NCBI RefSeq assembly: GCF_030931715.1
Contig: NZ_CP133261.1
Location: 1,240,001 to 1,304,000, forward strand
Origin: Tissierella sp. MB52-C2
Lineage (GTDB): Bacteria > Bacillota > Clostridia > Tissierellales > Tissierellaceae
Length of the DNA: 64,000 bases
Direction: 5' to 3'
Shown here: in pieces, positions 1 through 8,317 of the stretch
Layout: each line of letters starts with the position of its first letter
Numbering within the stretch: the stretch's first letter is position 1
Position numbers and translations under genes: made by a program
Notes under the pieces: model-generated
What the model saw: the letters and a program-made list of their open reading frames with translations, nothing else
The model's database searches: none
What the model was told of the DNA's origin: nothing

Positions 1-340
1 AGATAGAGAGTATAACCTTGCATCTAGATCATTAGGTACACCTACTTGGAGAATTTTATTAAAAAATATTTTACCACAATTAATAAGTGTTATTATATTA
101 AGATTAGCACTTTCAATACCGCAAACAATTGCCACAGAATCAATGTTATCATACTTGGGACTAGGCCTTGATATAAATACACCTTCATTAGGTATATTAC
201 TTAGAAATTCAAGAACATTCTTCTTGGATTATCCATATTTATTGGCATTCCCAGCGGTTATTGTATCTATTATTTCTATAACATTCTATCTTTTAGGAAA
301 TGCATTTTCTGATGCATCAGATCCTAGGAATCATGTATAA
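1..340 (+). CDS. oppC: Oligopeptide ABC transporter permease, OppC type, C-terminal part (5' end outside window)
   Basis: The frame is open from base 2 to the stop at 338-340, so the gene enters from the left; about 112 residues are visible. They contain the EAA-loop region typical of binding-protein-dependent permeases (EYNLASRSLGTPTWRILLKN), then the SYLGLGL and DASDPR motifs characteristic of OppC/DppC C-termini. At least two hydrophobic segments are seen. In this family the protein pairs with OppB to form the membrane channel for peptide import. oppD starts 24 bases downstream behind its own ribosome binding site, so these genes form one operon. The internal ATG at 143 is not the start. 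Peptide specificity cannot be read from the sequence. Confidence 0.9.
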   Translation, partial: DREYNLASRSLGTPTWRILLKNILPQLISVIILRLALSIPQTIATESMLSYLGLGLDINTPSLGILLRNSRTFFLDYPYLLAFPAVIVSIISITFYLLGNAFSDASDPRNHV

Positions 341-364
341 ATTTAAGAACAGGAGGAAGAAACA

Positions 365-1411
365 ATGGCAAAAAAACCAATTTTATCCGTAAAAGATATG
401 GAAATTCAATTTAGCCTACGTGGACAAAAATTAAAGGCAATCCGTAACTGTTCTCTAGATTTATATGAGGGTGAAACATTAGCAATTGTAGGAGAATCAG
501 GTTCGGGAAAATCCGTATTTACAAAATCCTTTGTAGGTATGTTAGATGCCAATGGTAGTGTTACTAATGGGTCTATTATGTATAAAGGAAAAGATATTTC
601 AAAATATAAGACAGAAAAAGAATGGCTTAGTATTAGAGGTAAACAAATAGCTATGGTAATGCAAGACCCTATGACTTCCCTTAATCCATTAAAGGTTGTA
701 GGAAAGCAGATTCAGGAAAGTATAGAGTTGCATCAAGGTTTAAAGGGAGAAGATGCTAAAAAAATTGCAATTAATATGCTGGACAAAGTAGGAATTGATG
801 ATCCAGAGCGTCGTTATAATCAGTATCCACATGAATTTTCAGGTGGTATGAGACAGCGTGTAGTTATTGCTATAGCAGTAGCTTGTCTTCCCCAAATATT
901 AATTTGTGATGAGCCAACAACGGCTTTAGACGTTACAATTCAAGCGCAAATATTAGATTTGATTCGTAGTTTACAAAGAGAATTCAATATGACAGTTATA
1001 TATATAACTCATGACTTAGGCGTTGTAGCCAACGTGGCTGAACGTGTAGCAGTTATGTATGCTGGCCAAATAGTAGAATATGGACTTATAAATGAAATAT
1101 TTTATAATGCATGGCATCCATATACTTGGGCATTATTGTCTTCACTTCCCCAGTTAACTGTGAAAGGAGAAGCACTTCCATCTATAGAGGGTACCCCACC
1201 AAATTTATTCCATGAAATAAAAGGTGATGCATTTGCTCCTCGTAATAAAAGAGCATTAGCAATAGATTTTGTAAAAGAACCACCATTCTTTAGTATATCC
1301 GAAACTCACAAGGCGAAAACTTGGTATCTAGATCCAAGATCTCCAAGGATAGAACAGCCAGATACTATTAAAAGATTACGTGCTCATAGTCATAATGTAG
1401 GGAGGAGTTAA
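365..1411 (+). CDS. oppD: Oligopeptide ABC transporter ATP-binding protein OppD
   Basis: This 348-residue ATPase powers peptide import together with OppF. Walker A GESGSGKS lies at residues 43-50, the ABC signature FSGGMRQR at 158-165, Walker B ILICDEPT at 178-185, and the switch histidine in ITHDLG follows. The C-terminal oligopeptide-family extension is present (EGTPPNLFH, then FAPRNKRALAIDF), but the cysteines that bind an Fe-S cluster in DppD-type proteins are absent, as in many Gram-positive OppD proteins. The start at 365 is preceded by AGGAGGAAG. oppF begins 4 bases after the stop, which indicates tight coupling. Assignment to the Opp/Dpp group is firm; the exact substrate is not known. 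Confidence 0.95.
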   Translation: MAKKPILSVKDMEIQFSLRGQKLKAIRNCSLDLYEGETLAIVGESGSGKSVFTKSFVGMLDANGSVTNGSIMYKGKDISKYKTEKEWLSIRGKQIAMVMQDPMTSLNPLKVVGKQIQESIELHQGLKGEDAKKIAINMLDKVGIDDPERRYNQYPHEFSGGMRQRVVIAIAVACLPQILICDEPTTALDVTIQAQILDLIRSLQREFNMTVIYITHDLGVVANVAERVAVMYAGQIVEYGLINEIFYNAWHPYTWALLSSLPQLTVKGEALPSIEGTPPNLFHEIKGDAFAPRNKRALAIDFVKEPPFFSISETHKAKTWYLDPRSPRIEQPDTIKRLRAHSHNVGRS

Positions 1412-1414
1412 AGG

Positions 1415-2371
1415 ATGACTGAAAAAGAAAAACTAATTGAATTAAAAGATTTGCAGATAACATTTGGAAAAGGTAAAAAGAAATTTGTAGCTGTGGATGA
1501 TGTTAATTTTCATATTTATAAAGGTGAAACTTTTTCTTTAGTAGGGGAATCAGGCTCAGGAAAAACTACTATAGGTCGTGCTATAGTAAGATTAAATCCA
1601 ACATCATCAGGTGATATTTATTTTAAAGGACAAAAGATAAATGGTAAAATTTCTAAACAATTGGATGAAGAAGTTATTAGAAAATGTCAGATGATATTTC
1701 AAGATCCTATGGCTTCTCTAAATGAAAGAGCAAAAGTTGAATATATAATATCAGAAGGATTATTAAATTTTCATCTATATAAGGATGATAAAGACCGGGC
1801 GGAAAAGGTTCAAAAAGCATTACTTGAAGTAGGTCTTTTGCCAGAGTTTGCTTCTCGATTTCCACATGAATTTTCAGGTGGTCAAAGGCAACGTATTGGT
1901 ATAGCAAGGGCATTAGTTATGGAACCAGAGTTTATAGTAGCAGATGAACCGATATCAGCATTAGATGTTTCTATTCGTGCACAGGTTCTTAATTTACTAA
2001 ATGAACTTAAAAAAGATAAAGAATTAACATATTTATTTATTTCCCATGATTTATCTGTAGTACGTTTTATATCTGATAGAATTGCAGTTATAAGTAAAGG
2101 TAGAATAGTTGAGTTAGCAGAATCAGAAGAATTATTTAGACATCCTTTACATCCATATACAAGATCTTTACTATCAGCAGTACCACAGCCAGATCCAGAA
2201 AGAGAAAAGAAGAAAAAACTAATTGTTTATGATCCCTCAGTTCATGATTACTCTGTGGATAAACCAGTTTGGGAAGAAATTATTGAAGGACATTTTATCT
2301 ACGGAAATCAACGTGAACTTGAACAATATAGAAGAGAAATTGCTGTAATGGATGCAATTAATATGGAATAA
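1415..2371 (+). CDS. oppF: Oligopeptide ABC transporter ATP-binding protein OppF
   Basis: This 318-residue protein is the second ATPase of the peptide importer. Walker A GESGSGKT is at residues 44-51, the Q-loop region [11 protein letters not shown] near 93-103, the signature FSGGQRQR at 153-160 and Walker B FIVADEP at 173-179, followed by [10 protein letters not shown], which is typical of OppF. The C-terminal part has the [19 protein letters not shown] motif shared by OppD/OppF/DppF. The start follows GGGAGGAGTTAAAGG directly after oppD. A good intrinsic terminator sits just after the stop, so oppF is the last gene of the operon. Confidence 0.95.
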   Translation: MTEKEKLIELKDLQITFGKGKKKFVAVDDVNFHIYKGETFSLVGESGSGKTTIGRAIVRLNPTSSGDIYFKGQKINGKISKQLDEEVIRKCQMIFQDPMASLNERAKVEYIISEGLLNFHLYKDDKDRAEKVQKALLEVGLLPEFASRFPHEFSGGQRQRIGIARALVMEPEFIVADEPISALDVSIRAQVLNLLNELKKDKELTYLFISHDLSVVRFISDRIAVISKGRIVELAESEELFRHPLHPYTRSLLSAVPQPDPEREKKKKLIVYDPSVHDYSVDKPVWEEIIEGHFIYGNQRELEQYRREIAVMDAINME

Positions 2372-2384
2372 TATTAATGATTTT

Positions 2385-2429
2385 AAATACACCTTAGGAA
2401 GATAGATTTCTTTACTAAGGTGTATTTTT
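2385..2429 (+). terminator. Rho-independent terminator of the opp operon
   Basis: Perfect 12-bp stem AAATACACCTTA / TAAGGTGTATTT (2385-2396 with 2416-2427) with a 19-base loop, running into T residues. It lies 14 bases after the oppF stop. Confidence 0.85.
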
Positions 2430-2916
2430 GTGTATTCATTTAAGGAGAATAAAAAGATGGACAAGACAGTGCGACCATATATAGTTGGCTTTCTGATAAC
2501 AATAATCCTTAGATTAATCTATAAATTCTTTATAAAAAAATATTAGATTTAATACTTGGTGTTTGTTATAATGTAAACATCTAGTAATAAAGCAGTTTAA
2601 ATAGGTGTATCACTTGCTTAGGTTGAGATTTTTCTATGGTCAGATATTAAAGGAATTGCCTGAAGTTTTTATTGCGTGCAATTAACCACTAAATTAGTAA
2701 ATGAAGCACGACAAAGATAGAAATCTAGATAATGAAGATATGATTTCCAAATTAATTTTAGGAATGAAAACTTTGAAAAAATGTTTCAAAATAGGTATTA
2801 AAGACATATAACTTTCCACCAAGCTACGATTGAGAGTATAATTCTGATCACGTATTTGTGGTTCGGAGAACAAATAATAGGGTTTGACAACAACATATAG
2901 TGGTTTAAGGGTGAAA
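2430..2916. other. Intergenic stretch without a recognisable gene
   Basis: No supported gene. A short open stretch begins at ATG 2701 (MKHDKDRNLDNEDMIS...) and ends after 36 codons, with no clear ribosome binding site; it may be the eroded end of a gene. A TATAAT at 2567-2572 has no good -35 partner. The long open frame on the minus strand across 2694-3131 has a composition typical of AT-rich non-coding DNA and overlaps two repeats, so I do not call it. Confidence 0.4.
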
Positions 2917-2919
2917 TTT

Positions 2920-2957
2920 GGGTCAAAAATCAGTGAAAAAACACTAAATTTTGGCCC
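2920..2957. repeat. Dispersed hairpin repeat A, copy 1
   Basis: Imperfect inverted repeat: left arm GGGTCAAAAATCAGTG (2920-2935), right arm CACTAAATTTTGGCCC (2942-2957), separated by six A residues. A closely related hairpin occurs at 61501-61536. There is no proper T tract here, so it is not an obvious terminator. Confidence 0.7.
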
Positions 2958-3005
2958 TGAAAAATAGGCTGAAATATAGATGACATAGAATAATTTGAAT
3001 GTTGA

Positions 3006-3100
3006 AGGAAAGAAATAGAAAAAGCTGAGGAGATATATGGAGTAATAATTTGATTGGCTGACAGAGAGAGTATACAATGAATATAAGTAGAAAAAGGCGA
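3006..3100 (+). repeat. Dispersed non-coding repeat B, copy 1
   Basis: About 95 bases that align with 17629-17722. Shared blocks include GAGGAGA, ATGGAGTAATA, CAGAGAGAGTATA/TAGAGAGACTATA and AATATAAGTA. Both copies contain the same stop codons in any frame that could give a peptide, so the shared unit is DNA or RNA rather than protein. It lies directly upstream of the YbaK-like gene. Confidence 0.6.
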
Positions 3101-3136
3101 AGTAAATACTATTTATATTTTGGGAGGGCATTAATT

Positions 3137-3628
3137 ATGAAATTAGAGAGGCAAAGAGTATTTGATTATTTATCTGATATGAATATAACTTATGATATTA
3201 TTGAGCATCCTGCTGTTTATACAATAGAGGAAATGGACAATCTGTGTATTGATACCAATAACCAAGTAGTTAAAAACTTATTTGTGCGGGATGATAAAAA
3301 GAAAAGATATTTTCTCATATCTGTGCAAAAAGATAAACGAGTTGATTTAAAGGAATTAAAGACAAAACTAAATAGTAGACCTCTAAGCTTTGCATCTGAG
3401 AGTGCATTATATGAAATTTTAGGATTGGACAAAGGTTCTGTCACACCACTTGGTGTATTAAATGATACAAGTTGCAAAGTTGAAGTTGTATTAGACAGCG
3501 ATGTTCGGTATTTTCATCATATCGGTATTCATCCTAACGACAATACAGCAACAGTTTGGATAAAGCCTGAAGATTTGGAAGCAGTAATAAAAAAGCATGG
3601 GAATGCATTTTCCTATGTAGAAATCTAA
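3137..3628 (+). CDS. YbaK/EbsC-family aminoacyl-tRNA deacylase (prolyl-tRNA editing protein, ProX type)
   Basis: The 163-residue product fits the single-domain YbaK/ProX family that hydrolyses mischarged tRNA, usually Ala-tRNA(Pro) or Cys-tRNA(Pro). Visible family features are EHPAVYTIEEM near the N-terminus, the VVKNLFVRD block with the conserved lysine, KRYFLISVQKDKRVDLKELK, the GSVTPLGVLND block and HPNDNTATVWIKPEDL near the end. I chose ATG 3137 because GGGAGGG precedes it at a good distance; the same frame is open 60 bases further upstream without a ribosome binding site. It is transcribed alone, after repeat B. Which mischarged amino acid it edits cannot be told. Confidence 0.88.
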   Translation: MKLERQRVFDYLSDMNITYDIIEHPAVYTIEEMDNLCIDTNNQVVKNLFVRDDKKKRYFLISVQKDKRVDLKELKTKLNSRPLSFASESALYEILGLDKGSVTPLGVLNDTSCKVEVVLDSDVRYFHHIGIHPNDNTATVWIKPEDLEAVIKKHGNAFSYVEI

Positions 3629-3741
3629 GAGTATTTGATAGACTATGAGTAACACATCTTTGTAAAATGAGCATTTTCTTTGATAAATTAGCTATAAGGT
3701 TAAGGCACAATGATAAAAAAGGATGAATTAAGAAAGTGGGT

Positions 3742-4449
3742 ATGTTAAATATACTAAATAAGCTAGAACTTATGGAGATGCAGGCTAAGACTCTCTTTAC
3801 ACATGATAATAATAATTTTATTAGAAATATAAATGATTTAGACGGTGCCCCTGCACCACGTTTCTTCTTTGGTCGTACACCTGATGGCAATGTGCTGCGC
3901 TTTCGTTACGATTTACCACAAGTCATAATAAGAAAACTTACAAGATTGGTCACTGAAGAGCCCATAAATAATAATTTATCAAGAAACACAGTTATTTTAG
4001 AAAAAATAAAAGGGATCCTTCAAGAACACAAGGAGGCTCAGAAAATTTACGAAGGTCCTGCATATAAAATACCGAGAGGAATAACTTTTCCAAGTGATGT
4101 AATAAAAATAACTAATGATAATGTACACCTTTTAAAGAATAGCTTTGGCTATATGATATCTGAATTACAATTTTGGGAACCATGCTTTGTAAAGTTTGTT
4201 AATGAAAATGTTGCGTCTATATGCTTCAGTTCACGTATTGCTGATGCGTCTCACGAGGCTGGCGTTGAAACTATTTCTGACTTTCGTGGAAAAGGATTTG
4301 CTGCTGATGTGGTTGCAGCCTGGGCAGCAGATATTTATAAAATAAATCGAATCCCTACTTATAGTACCTCATGGGATAATGCTGCATCACAATCTGTAGC
4401 AAACAAGCTAAAATGTGAATTATACGGTATCGACCTTTCTATCTATTAG
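3742..4449 (+). CDS. GNAT-family N-acetyltransferase
   Basis: About 235 residues. The C-terminal half carries the acetyl-CoA-binding part of a GNAT fold: GVETISDFRGKGFAADVVAA, then PTYSTSWDNAASQSVANKL, a pattern seen in acetyltransferases whose N-terminal half (here residues 1-130) is a poorly conserved lid or substrate domain. The substrate is unknown. Two starts are possible: ATG 3742, or GTG 3736 with AAGGAT further upstream; neither has an ideal ribosome binding site. The gene stands alone between a tRNA-editing homologue and decayed genes. Confidence 0.8.
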   Translation: MLNILNKLELMEMQAKTLFTHDNNNFIRNINDLDGAPAPRFFFGRTPDGNVLRFRYDLPQVIIRKLTRLVTEEPINNNLSRNTVILEKIKGILQEHKEAQKIYEGPAYKIPRGITFPSDVIKITNDNVHLLKNSFGYMISELQFWEPCFVKFVNENVASICFSSRIADASHEAGVETISDFRGKGFAADVVAAWAADIYKINRIPTYSTSWDNAASQSVANKLKCELYGIDLSIY

Positions 4450-4593
4450 ATAGTTCATCATTTTTATAAAAGATACATAATGCATTCAATTACCCATTTT
4501 GTATATAATACCAAGCAACTAAATTCCAACTTATAGAGCAGTTTGAAATTAAGGTTATTTATATAATTGGCAAGTTAAGTACAAGGAGATAAA

Positions 4594-4830
4594 ATGAACG
4601 GATTTCTTTTGTTAATCCCATTTATACTGATAAAATACGGACTTTTAAGCATATTAAACAAGGAAGGGTTAAAGCGTGCGGCTTTCTTCGCTCCTCTGAT
4701 TGGAAGAGAAAAAGCAGCGTATTGGTTTCTGTTAAAAAACTGCGACGCCAAGGGGGTACCAGGCTCGATGGTCATCAGAATTGCAGCAACAAGGCATGTA
4801 GAAACTGTTATGTTAATAGAGAAAAAATAG
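4594..4830 (+). pseudogene. Remnant of a small membrane protein, apparently joined to foreign sequence
   Basis: A good ribosome binding site (AAGGAGATAAA) precedes a 78-codon frame. Residues 1-48 (FLLLIPFILIKYGLLS...RAAFFAPLIGREKAAYW) look like the start of a multi-span membrane protein; from memory this resembles the N-terminus of isoprenylcysteine-methyltransferase-like proteins, but I am not sure. The frame then loses its hydrophobic pattern, and the last residues, ATRHVETVMLIEKK, resemble the C-terminal end of TrmA/RlmD-type RNA methyltransferases. I infer a deletion fusion of two genes. It could also be a real small protein. Confidence 0.4.
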
Positions 4831-4883
4831 GTTAAAATCAAAGAGTTTTAACATTTCATAATTAAATATTGCTGTGTTTTTTA

Positions 4884-4915
4884 TTCTCTTAAACGAAAGT
4901 TTAAGGGAATTTTTC
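4884..4915. terminator. GAAA-loop hairpin, probable terminator
   Basis: Stem TTCTCTTAAAC (4884-4894) with GTTTAAGGGAA (4899-4909) closes a GAAA tetraloop and is followed by ATTTTTC. It would terminate transcription from the 4594 remnant and possibly from the other side as well. Confidence 0.7.
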
Positions 4916-5051
4916 ATTTACGGGAAATTTTGATAAAGCTTTATTAGTTTCTTGTTTGCCATCAGATAGCAGTGTTTCTACAATTGCTATGGCTTCTTCA
5001 GCATTTCTTTGTTAATTTTTAATTTGTTGCAAATAGCTCTTAGTAAATCCT

Positions 5052-5467
5052 AAATTATCTTTAACTAGAAATGAAACTGCTGATTACTTACAAATCTCAA
5101 TGGATACTCTACGAAATTGGGAAATGAATGGTTTGCTGACAGTCAAGCAAAAACAAAATGGCTATCCTATGATACAGATGAAGATATCAAGCTATTAAAA
5201 ATTATTCGCTCTCTCCGTTGTGGTAATTACTCCCTTGCTACTATATTAAGGATGCTCAATGCACTTTCAGAGAATCCTGAAGCAAATATTTATCAGGTTA
5301 TTGATACACCAAAAGAAAATGATGATATCATATCTGTTTGTGATAAGTTACTTACATCATTATAATATGCTGAGCAAAATGCTAAAAATATGATTACTCA
5401 CCTTGAAAAAATGAAAAAAAGGTTTACAACTAACTCTAAAGAATTTGGTGTAAACCATCCATTGTAA
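5052..5467 (+). pseudogene. MerR-family transcriptional regulator, inactivated
   Basis: Reading across lesions gives a MerR-like protein: RNETADYLQISMDTLRNWE (helix-turn-helix start), NGLLTVKQKQNGY, then after a frame change near 5170 TDEDIKLLKIIRSLRCGNYS and IDTPKENDDIISVCDKLL. The TAA at 5363-5365 interrupts the frame, which continues YAEQNAKNMITHLEKMKKRF to a final stop at 5465-5467. So there is at least one frameshift and one nonsense mutation. It lies just upstream of the UvrA-like gene and may once have regulated it. The ATG at 5117 is internal to the old frame and not a genuine start. Confidence 0.75.
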
Positions 5468-5476
5468 CACCAGACT

Positions 5477-5505
5477 TTGAATTTATTGTATACTGGTCTT
5501 ATTAT
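5477..5505 (+). promoter_or_regulatory. Candidate sigma-A promoter of the UvrA-like gene
   Basis: TTGAAT (5477-5482), 17-base spacer, TATTAT (5500-5505). It lies 34 bases before the start codon, behind the stop of the MerR remnant. Confidence 0.5.
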
Positions 5506-5539
5506 AGTGTAATATCAAGTATGAGGAGTGATTAAATAA

Positions 5540-8080
5540 ATGAATATTATTATAAAAGGTGCACGAGAAAACAATTTGAAAAACGTAAATTTAGAACTGC
5601 CAAAAAATAAACTAATTGTTTTTACAGGACTGTCTGGAAGTGGTAAATCGACATTGGCACTTGAAACCTTACAGCGTGAATGTCAACGGCAGTATATGGA
5701 GTCAATGGGAATGACAATGGAGGTTGGGACGAAACCCATGGTAGATTCTATTGCAGGCCTATCTCCTGCAATTTCTATCAATCAATCCAATGCAAACCGC
5801 AATCCACGTTCTAATGTAGGCACAGTTACCGAAATTGCACCATATCTAAGAGTGATTTTTTCCAAACTAGGTCAGCGTCATTGCCCTCACTGTGAAAAAT
5901 TAGTTATACAAAATTATTCTGAGGAATCACAAACTGTCTTTGCTGAATTACCTGACCAATCAGAAGAAATCTCAGAACTATTTGAAGAGATGATTCCATG
6001 TCCTCATTGTGGCAAAAATATTATTGAACTTACTTCAAGTCATTTTTCTTTTAATAAACCATCGGGTGCTTGCTCAACCTGTAAAGGGATTGGTATTGTC
6101 AGTCTGCCTGATATTGACCTCTTAGTTGATAAGAATAAGACTATAAAAGAGTTTGCAGTCCAGGGTTGGGATCAGGCATATGTGGATAGATATGGTGCTT
6201 CCCTTGTAAATGCAGCAAAGCACTATGGATTTGATATCAATATTGATGCACCAGTATCAGAATATGGAGTTGTTCAAATGGATCTGTTACTTTATGGTGT
6301 ACTAAGTGAGAAGTTTTCAAAGCACTTTCCTGATGTTAAGCCGCCAAAAACCGTGCCCAACGGGCGTTTTGAAGGAGTAGTTGTCAACTTAATGCGACGA
6401 TATGAAGAAAAGAACTCCTATAGTTCTAAGCAAAAGCTAGAAAAATTCTTGATTCAGCAAGAATGTCCTGATTGTCATGGAGTACGTTTTCGTAGAGAAA
6501 CCTTGGAGGTAACAGTCGGTGGAAAAAACATCATGGATATTCTGGCAATGCCCCTTACGGAGGTTGTAAACTGGTTAGGAGAACTTACTTCCAAATTATC
6601 TACAGAAGCCATGATAGTAGTACACCAAGTACTAGAAGATTTAACAAAACGAATTAATCGTATTATAGATGTGGGTGGAGGATATTTATGTTTAAATCAA
6701 CCAAGTTCATCTCTTTCACCTGGTGAGATCCAGAGGATTAAACTTGCTTCAATTTTGGGAAGCAATTTAACAGGGGTACTCTATATCTTAGATGAGCCAT
6801 CTACTGGATTACATGGGCGAGATACCCAAAAGGTTATAGACTCTCTTTACAAGCTACGGGAAATGGGCAACACAGTCATTGTAATTGAACATGATTTGGA
6901 GATAATACAAGCAGCAGATCATATCGTTGATTTTGGTCCAGGAGCAGGAAGAAATGGTGGACAAATTGTTGCTACGGGAACTGTGTCGGAGATAGTATCC
7001 TGTACAGATTCTATTACAGGTCAATATTTAAAGGGAAATATGTATGCTCCAAAACGCAGAAAGACTTCTGGAAATGGGAAGATACTTACTATAAAAGGTG
7101 CTAATACCAACAACCTAAAGGATTTAAATTTTGAAATTCCATTGGGTCAATTTGTTACCATAACAGGTGTTTCTGGTGCTGGAAAATCAAGTCTTGTTTT
7201 TGGTGAGATTGGCAATGCTGCAACAGTTTATTTTAACCAGCCAAATAATAATTCTCAAGGACATATATCAGGATTTGAGACTTTAGATAATGTTATTACT
7301 ATAGATCAATCTCCAATAGGTCGTTCTTCACGTTCTAATGCTGCAACCTATACAGACATATTTACAGGCATTAGAAATTTGTTTGCAAAACTTGCTGTTA
7401 AGCAAAAGAGTAATTTGCAAGCACGTCATTTTTCCTATAACGTACCTGGAGGACGCTGCGAGAAGTGTCAAGGATCAGGGAAAATATCTATTTCTATGAA
7501 TTTTCTTCCTGATGTAGAGGTTACTTGCCCTGTCTGCCGTGGCAAGAGATATCAAAAGCCTGTCTTAGCCATAAAGTACAAAGACCACACCATAGCAGAT
7601 GTGCTGGATTTAAGTATAGATGAAGCTACTATACTCTTTGAAGTGGAAAAAGAACTTTACCAAAAGCTTACTATTTTGCAGAATGTAGGTCTTGGATATC
7701 TGGGTTTGGGTCAGGCTGCATCTACCCTATCTGGCGGTGAAGCACAACGACTCAAACTTGCGAAAGAACTATCTAAGCAAAGTAGCAACAAAACACTATA
7801 TTTGTTTGATGAACCTACCAGTGGGCTTCATCCCTACGATGCAAACCGATTGATTAATGTGTTTGATAGTTTGGTAACACAGGGCAACAGTGTTATTATG
7901 ATTGAGCATAATTCTGAAGTTATTTTGGCATCTGATTGGGTAATTGACTTGGGTCCCGAAGGAGGAAAACATGGTGGGGAGATTATAGCACAAGGAACAC
8001 CAAAAGAAATTGCACAAATTAAAGGCTCTGCAACAGGAGAACTTCTTTCTAAAAGACTAGAGGAAGTGAATGAACAATAA
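5540..8080 (+). CDS. UvrA-like ABC-type ATPase (excinuclease subunit A paralogue)
   Basis: The 846-residue protein has the duplicated UvrA layout: Walker A GLSGSGKS at 30-37, signature LSPGEIQRIKLA near 391-402, second Walker A GVSGAGKSS near 543-551 and second signature LSGGEAQRLKLA near 730-741. Zinc-finger cysteines are visible as CPHC (about 114), CPHC (about 153), CSTC (about 177), CPDC (about 308), CEKC (about 640) and CPVC (about 662). It is shorter than housekeeping UvrA (about 940 residues), as expected for the UvrA2/DrrC-like class linked to tolerance of DNA-binding drugs. A MarR-type regulator follows. I infer a drug- or damage-tolerance role rather than core excision repair. The start follows TGAGGAGTG. 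Confidence 0.85.
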   Translation: MNIIIKGARENNLKNVNLELPKNKLIVFTGLSGSGKSTLALETLQRECQRQYMESMGMTMEVGTKPMVDSIAGLSPAISINQSNANRNPRSNVGTVTEIAPYLRVIFSKLGQRHCPHCEKLVIQNYSEESQTVFAELPDQSEEISELFEEMIPCPHCGKNIIELTSSHFSFNKPSGACSTCKGIGIVSLPDIDLLVDKNKTIKEFAVQGWDQAYVDRYGASLVNAAKHYGFDINIDAPVSEYGVVQMDLLLYGVLSEKFSKHFPDVKPPKTVPNGRFEGVVVNLMRRYEEKNSYSSKQKLEKFLIQQECPDCHGVRFRRETLEVTVGGKNIMDILAMPLTEVVNWLGELTSKLSTEAMIVVHQVLEDLTKRINRIIDVGGGYLCLNQPSSSLSPGEIQRIKLASILGSNLTGVLYILDEPSTGLHGRDTQKVIDSLYKLREMGNTVIVIEHDLEIIQAADHIVDFGPGAGRNGGQIVATGTVSEIVSCTDSITGQYLKGNMYAPKRRKTSGNGKILTIKGANTNNLKDLNFEIPLGQFVTITGVSGAGKSSLVFGEIGNAATVYFNQPNNNSQGHISGFETLDNVITIDQSPIGRSSRSNAATYTDIFTGIRNLFAKLAVKQKSNLQARHFSYNVPGGRCEKCQGSGKISISMNFLPDVEVTCPVCRGKRYQKPVLAIKYKDHTIADVLDLSIDEATILFEVEKELYQKLTILQNVGLGYLGLGQAASTLSGGEAQRLKLAKELSKQSSNKTLYLFDEPTSGLHPYDANRLINVFDSLVTQGNSVIMIEHNSEVILASDWVIDLGPEGGKHGGEIIAQGTPKEIAQIKGSATGELLSKRLEEVNEQ

Positions 8081-8139
8081 ATTATTTCCTATTCATTTAT
8101 TAATTACTTTTATAATTGATTATTTATATAAACTCCCTT

Positions 8140-8178
8140 AAAATACATAACTATAATTATTAATAATGTATTTTATTC
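8140..8178 (+). terminator. Probable terminator after the UvrA-like gene
   Basis: AAAATACAT (8140-8148) pairs with ATGTATTTT (8166-8174), loop 17 bases, followed by ATT. AT-only stem, so moderate confidence. Confidence 0.45.
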
Positions 8179-8248
8179 ATTAGATAATAAAATAATATAA
8201 GGTAATTGATTAGTCAGAATGAATACAAAAACATTGCTGTAAAAATCC

Positions 8249-8277
8249 TTGACAAAATTACCTAATGGTATTAGTAT
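8249..8277 (+). promoter_or_regulatory. marR promoter with embedded operator-like palindrome
   Basis: TTGACA (8249-8254), 17-base spacer, TAGTAT (8272-8277). The palindrome CTAAT-GGT-ATTAG lies at 8262-8274 between the two boxes, the usual place for a MarR-family autorepressor. The related sequence TATATTAACTATATTA follows directly. Binding is inferred. Confidence 0.6.
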
Positions 8278-8317
8278 ATTAACTATATTAGGCTTATTCT
8301 TGAAAGTAGGTGAGACA

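Noticed and set aside
2694-3131. Minus-strand open frame of 145 codons
   Set aside because: Phe/Tyr/Ser-rich composition typical of AT-rich non-coding DNA; it overlaps repeats A and B and has no ribosome binding site or family pattern.
5117-5365. Separate 82-codon gene
   Set aside because: The MerR similarity extends upstream in another frame and downstream past the stop, so this is part of a pseudogene.
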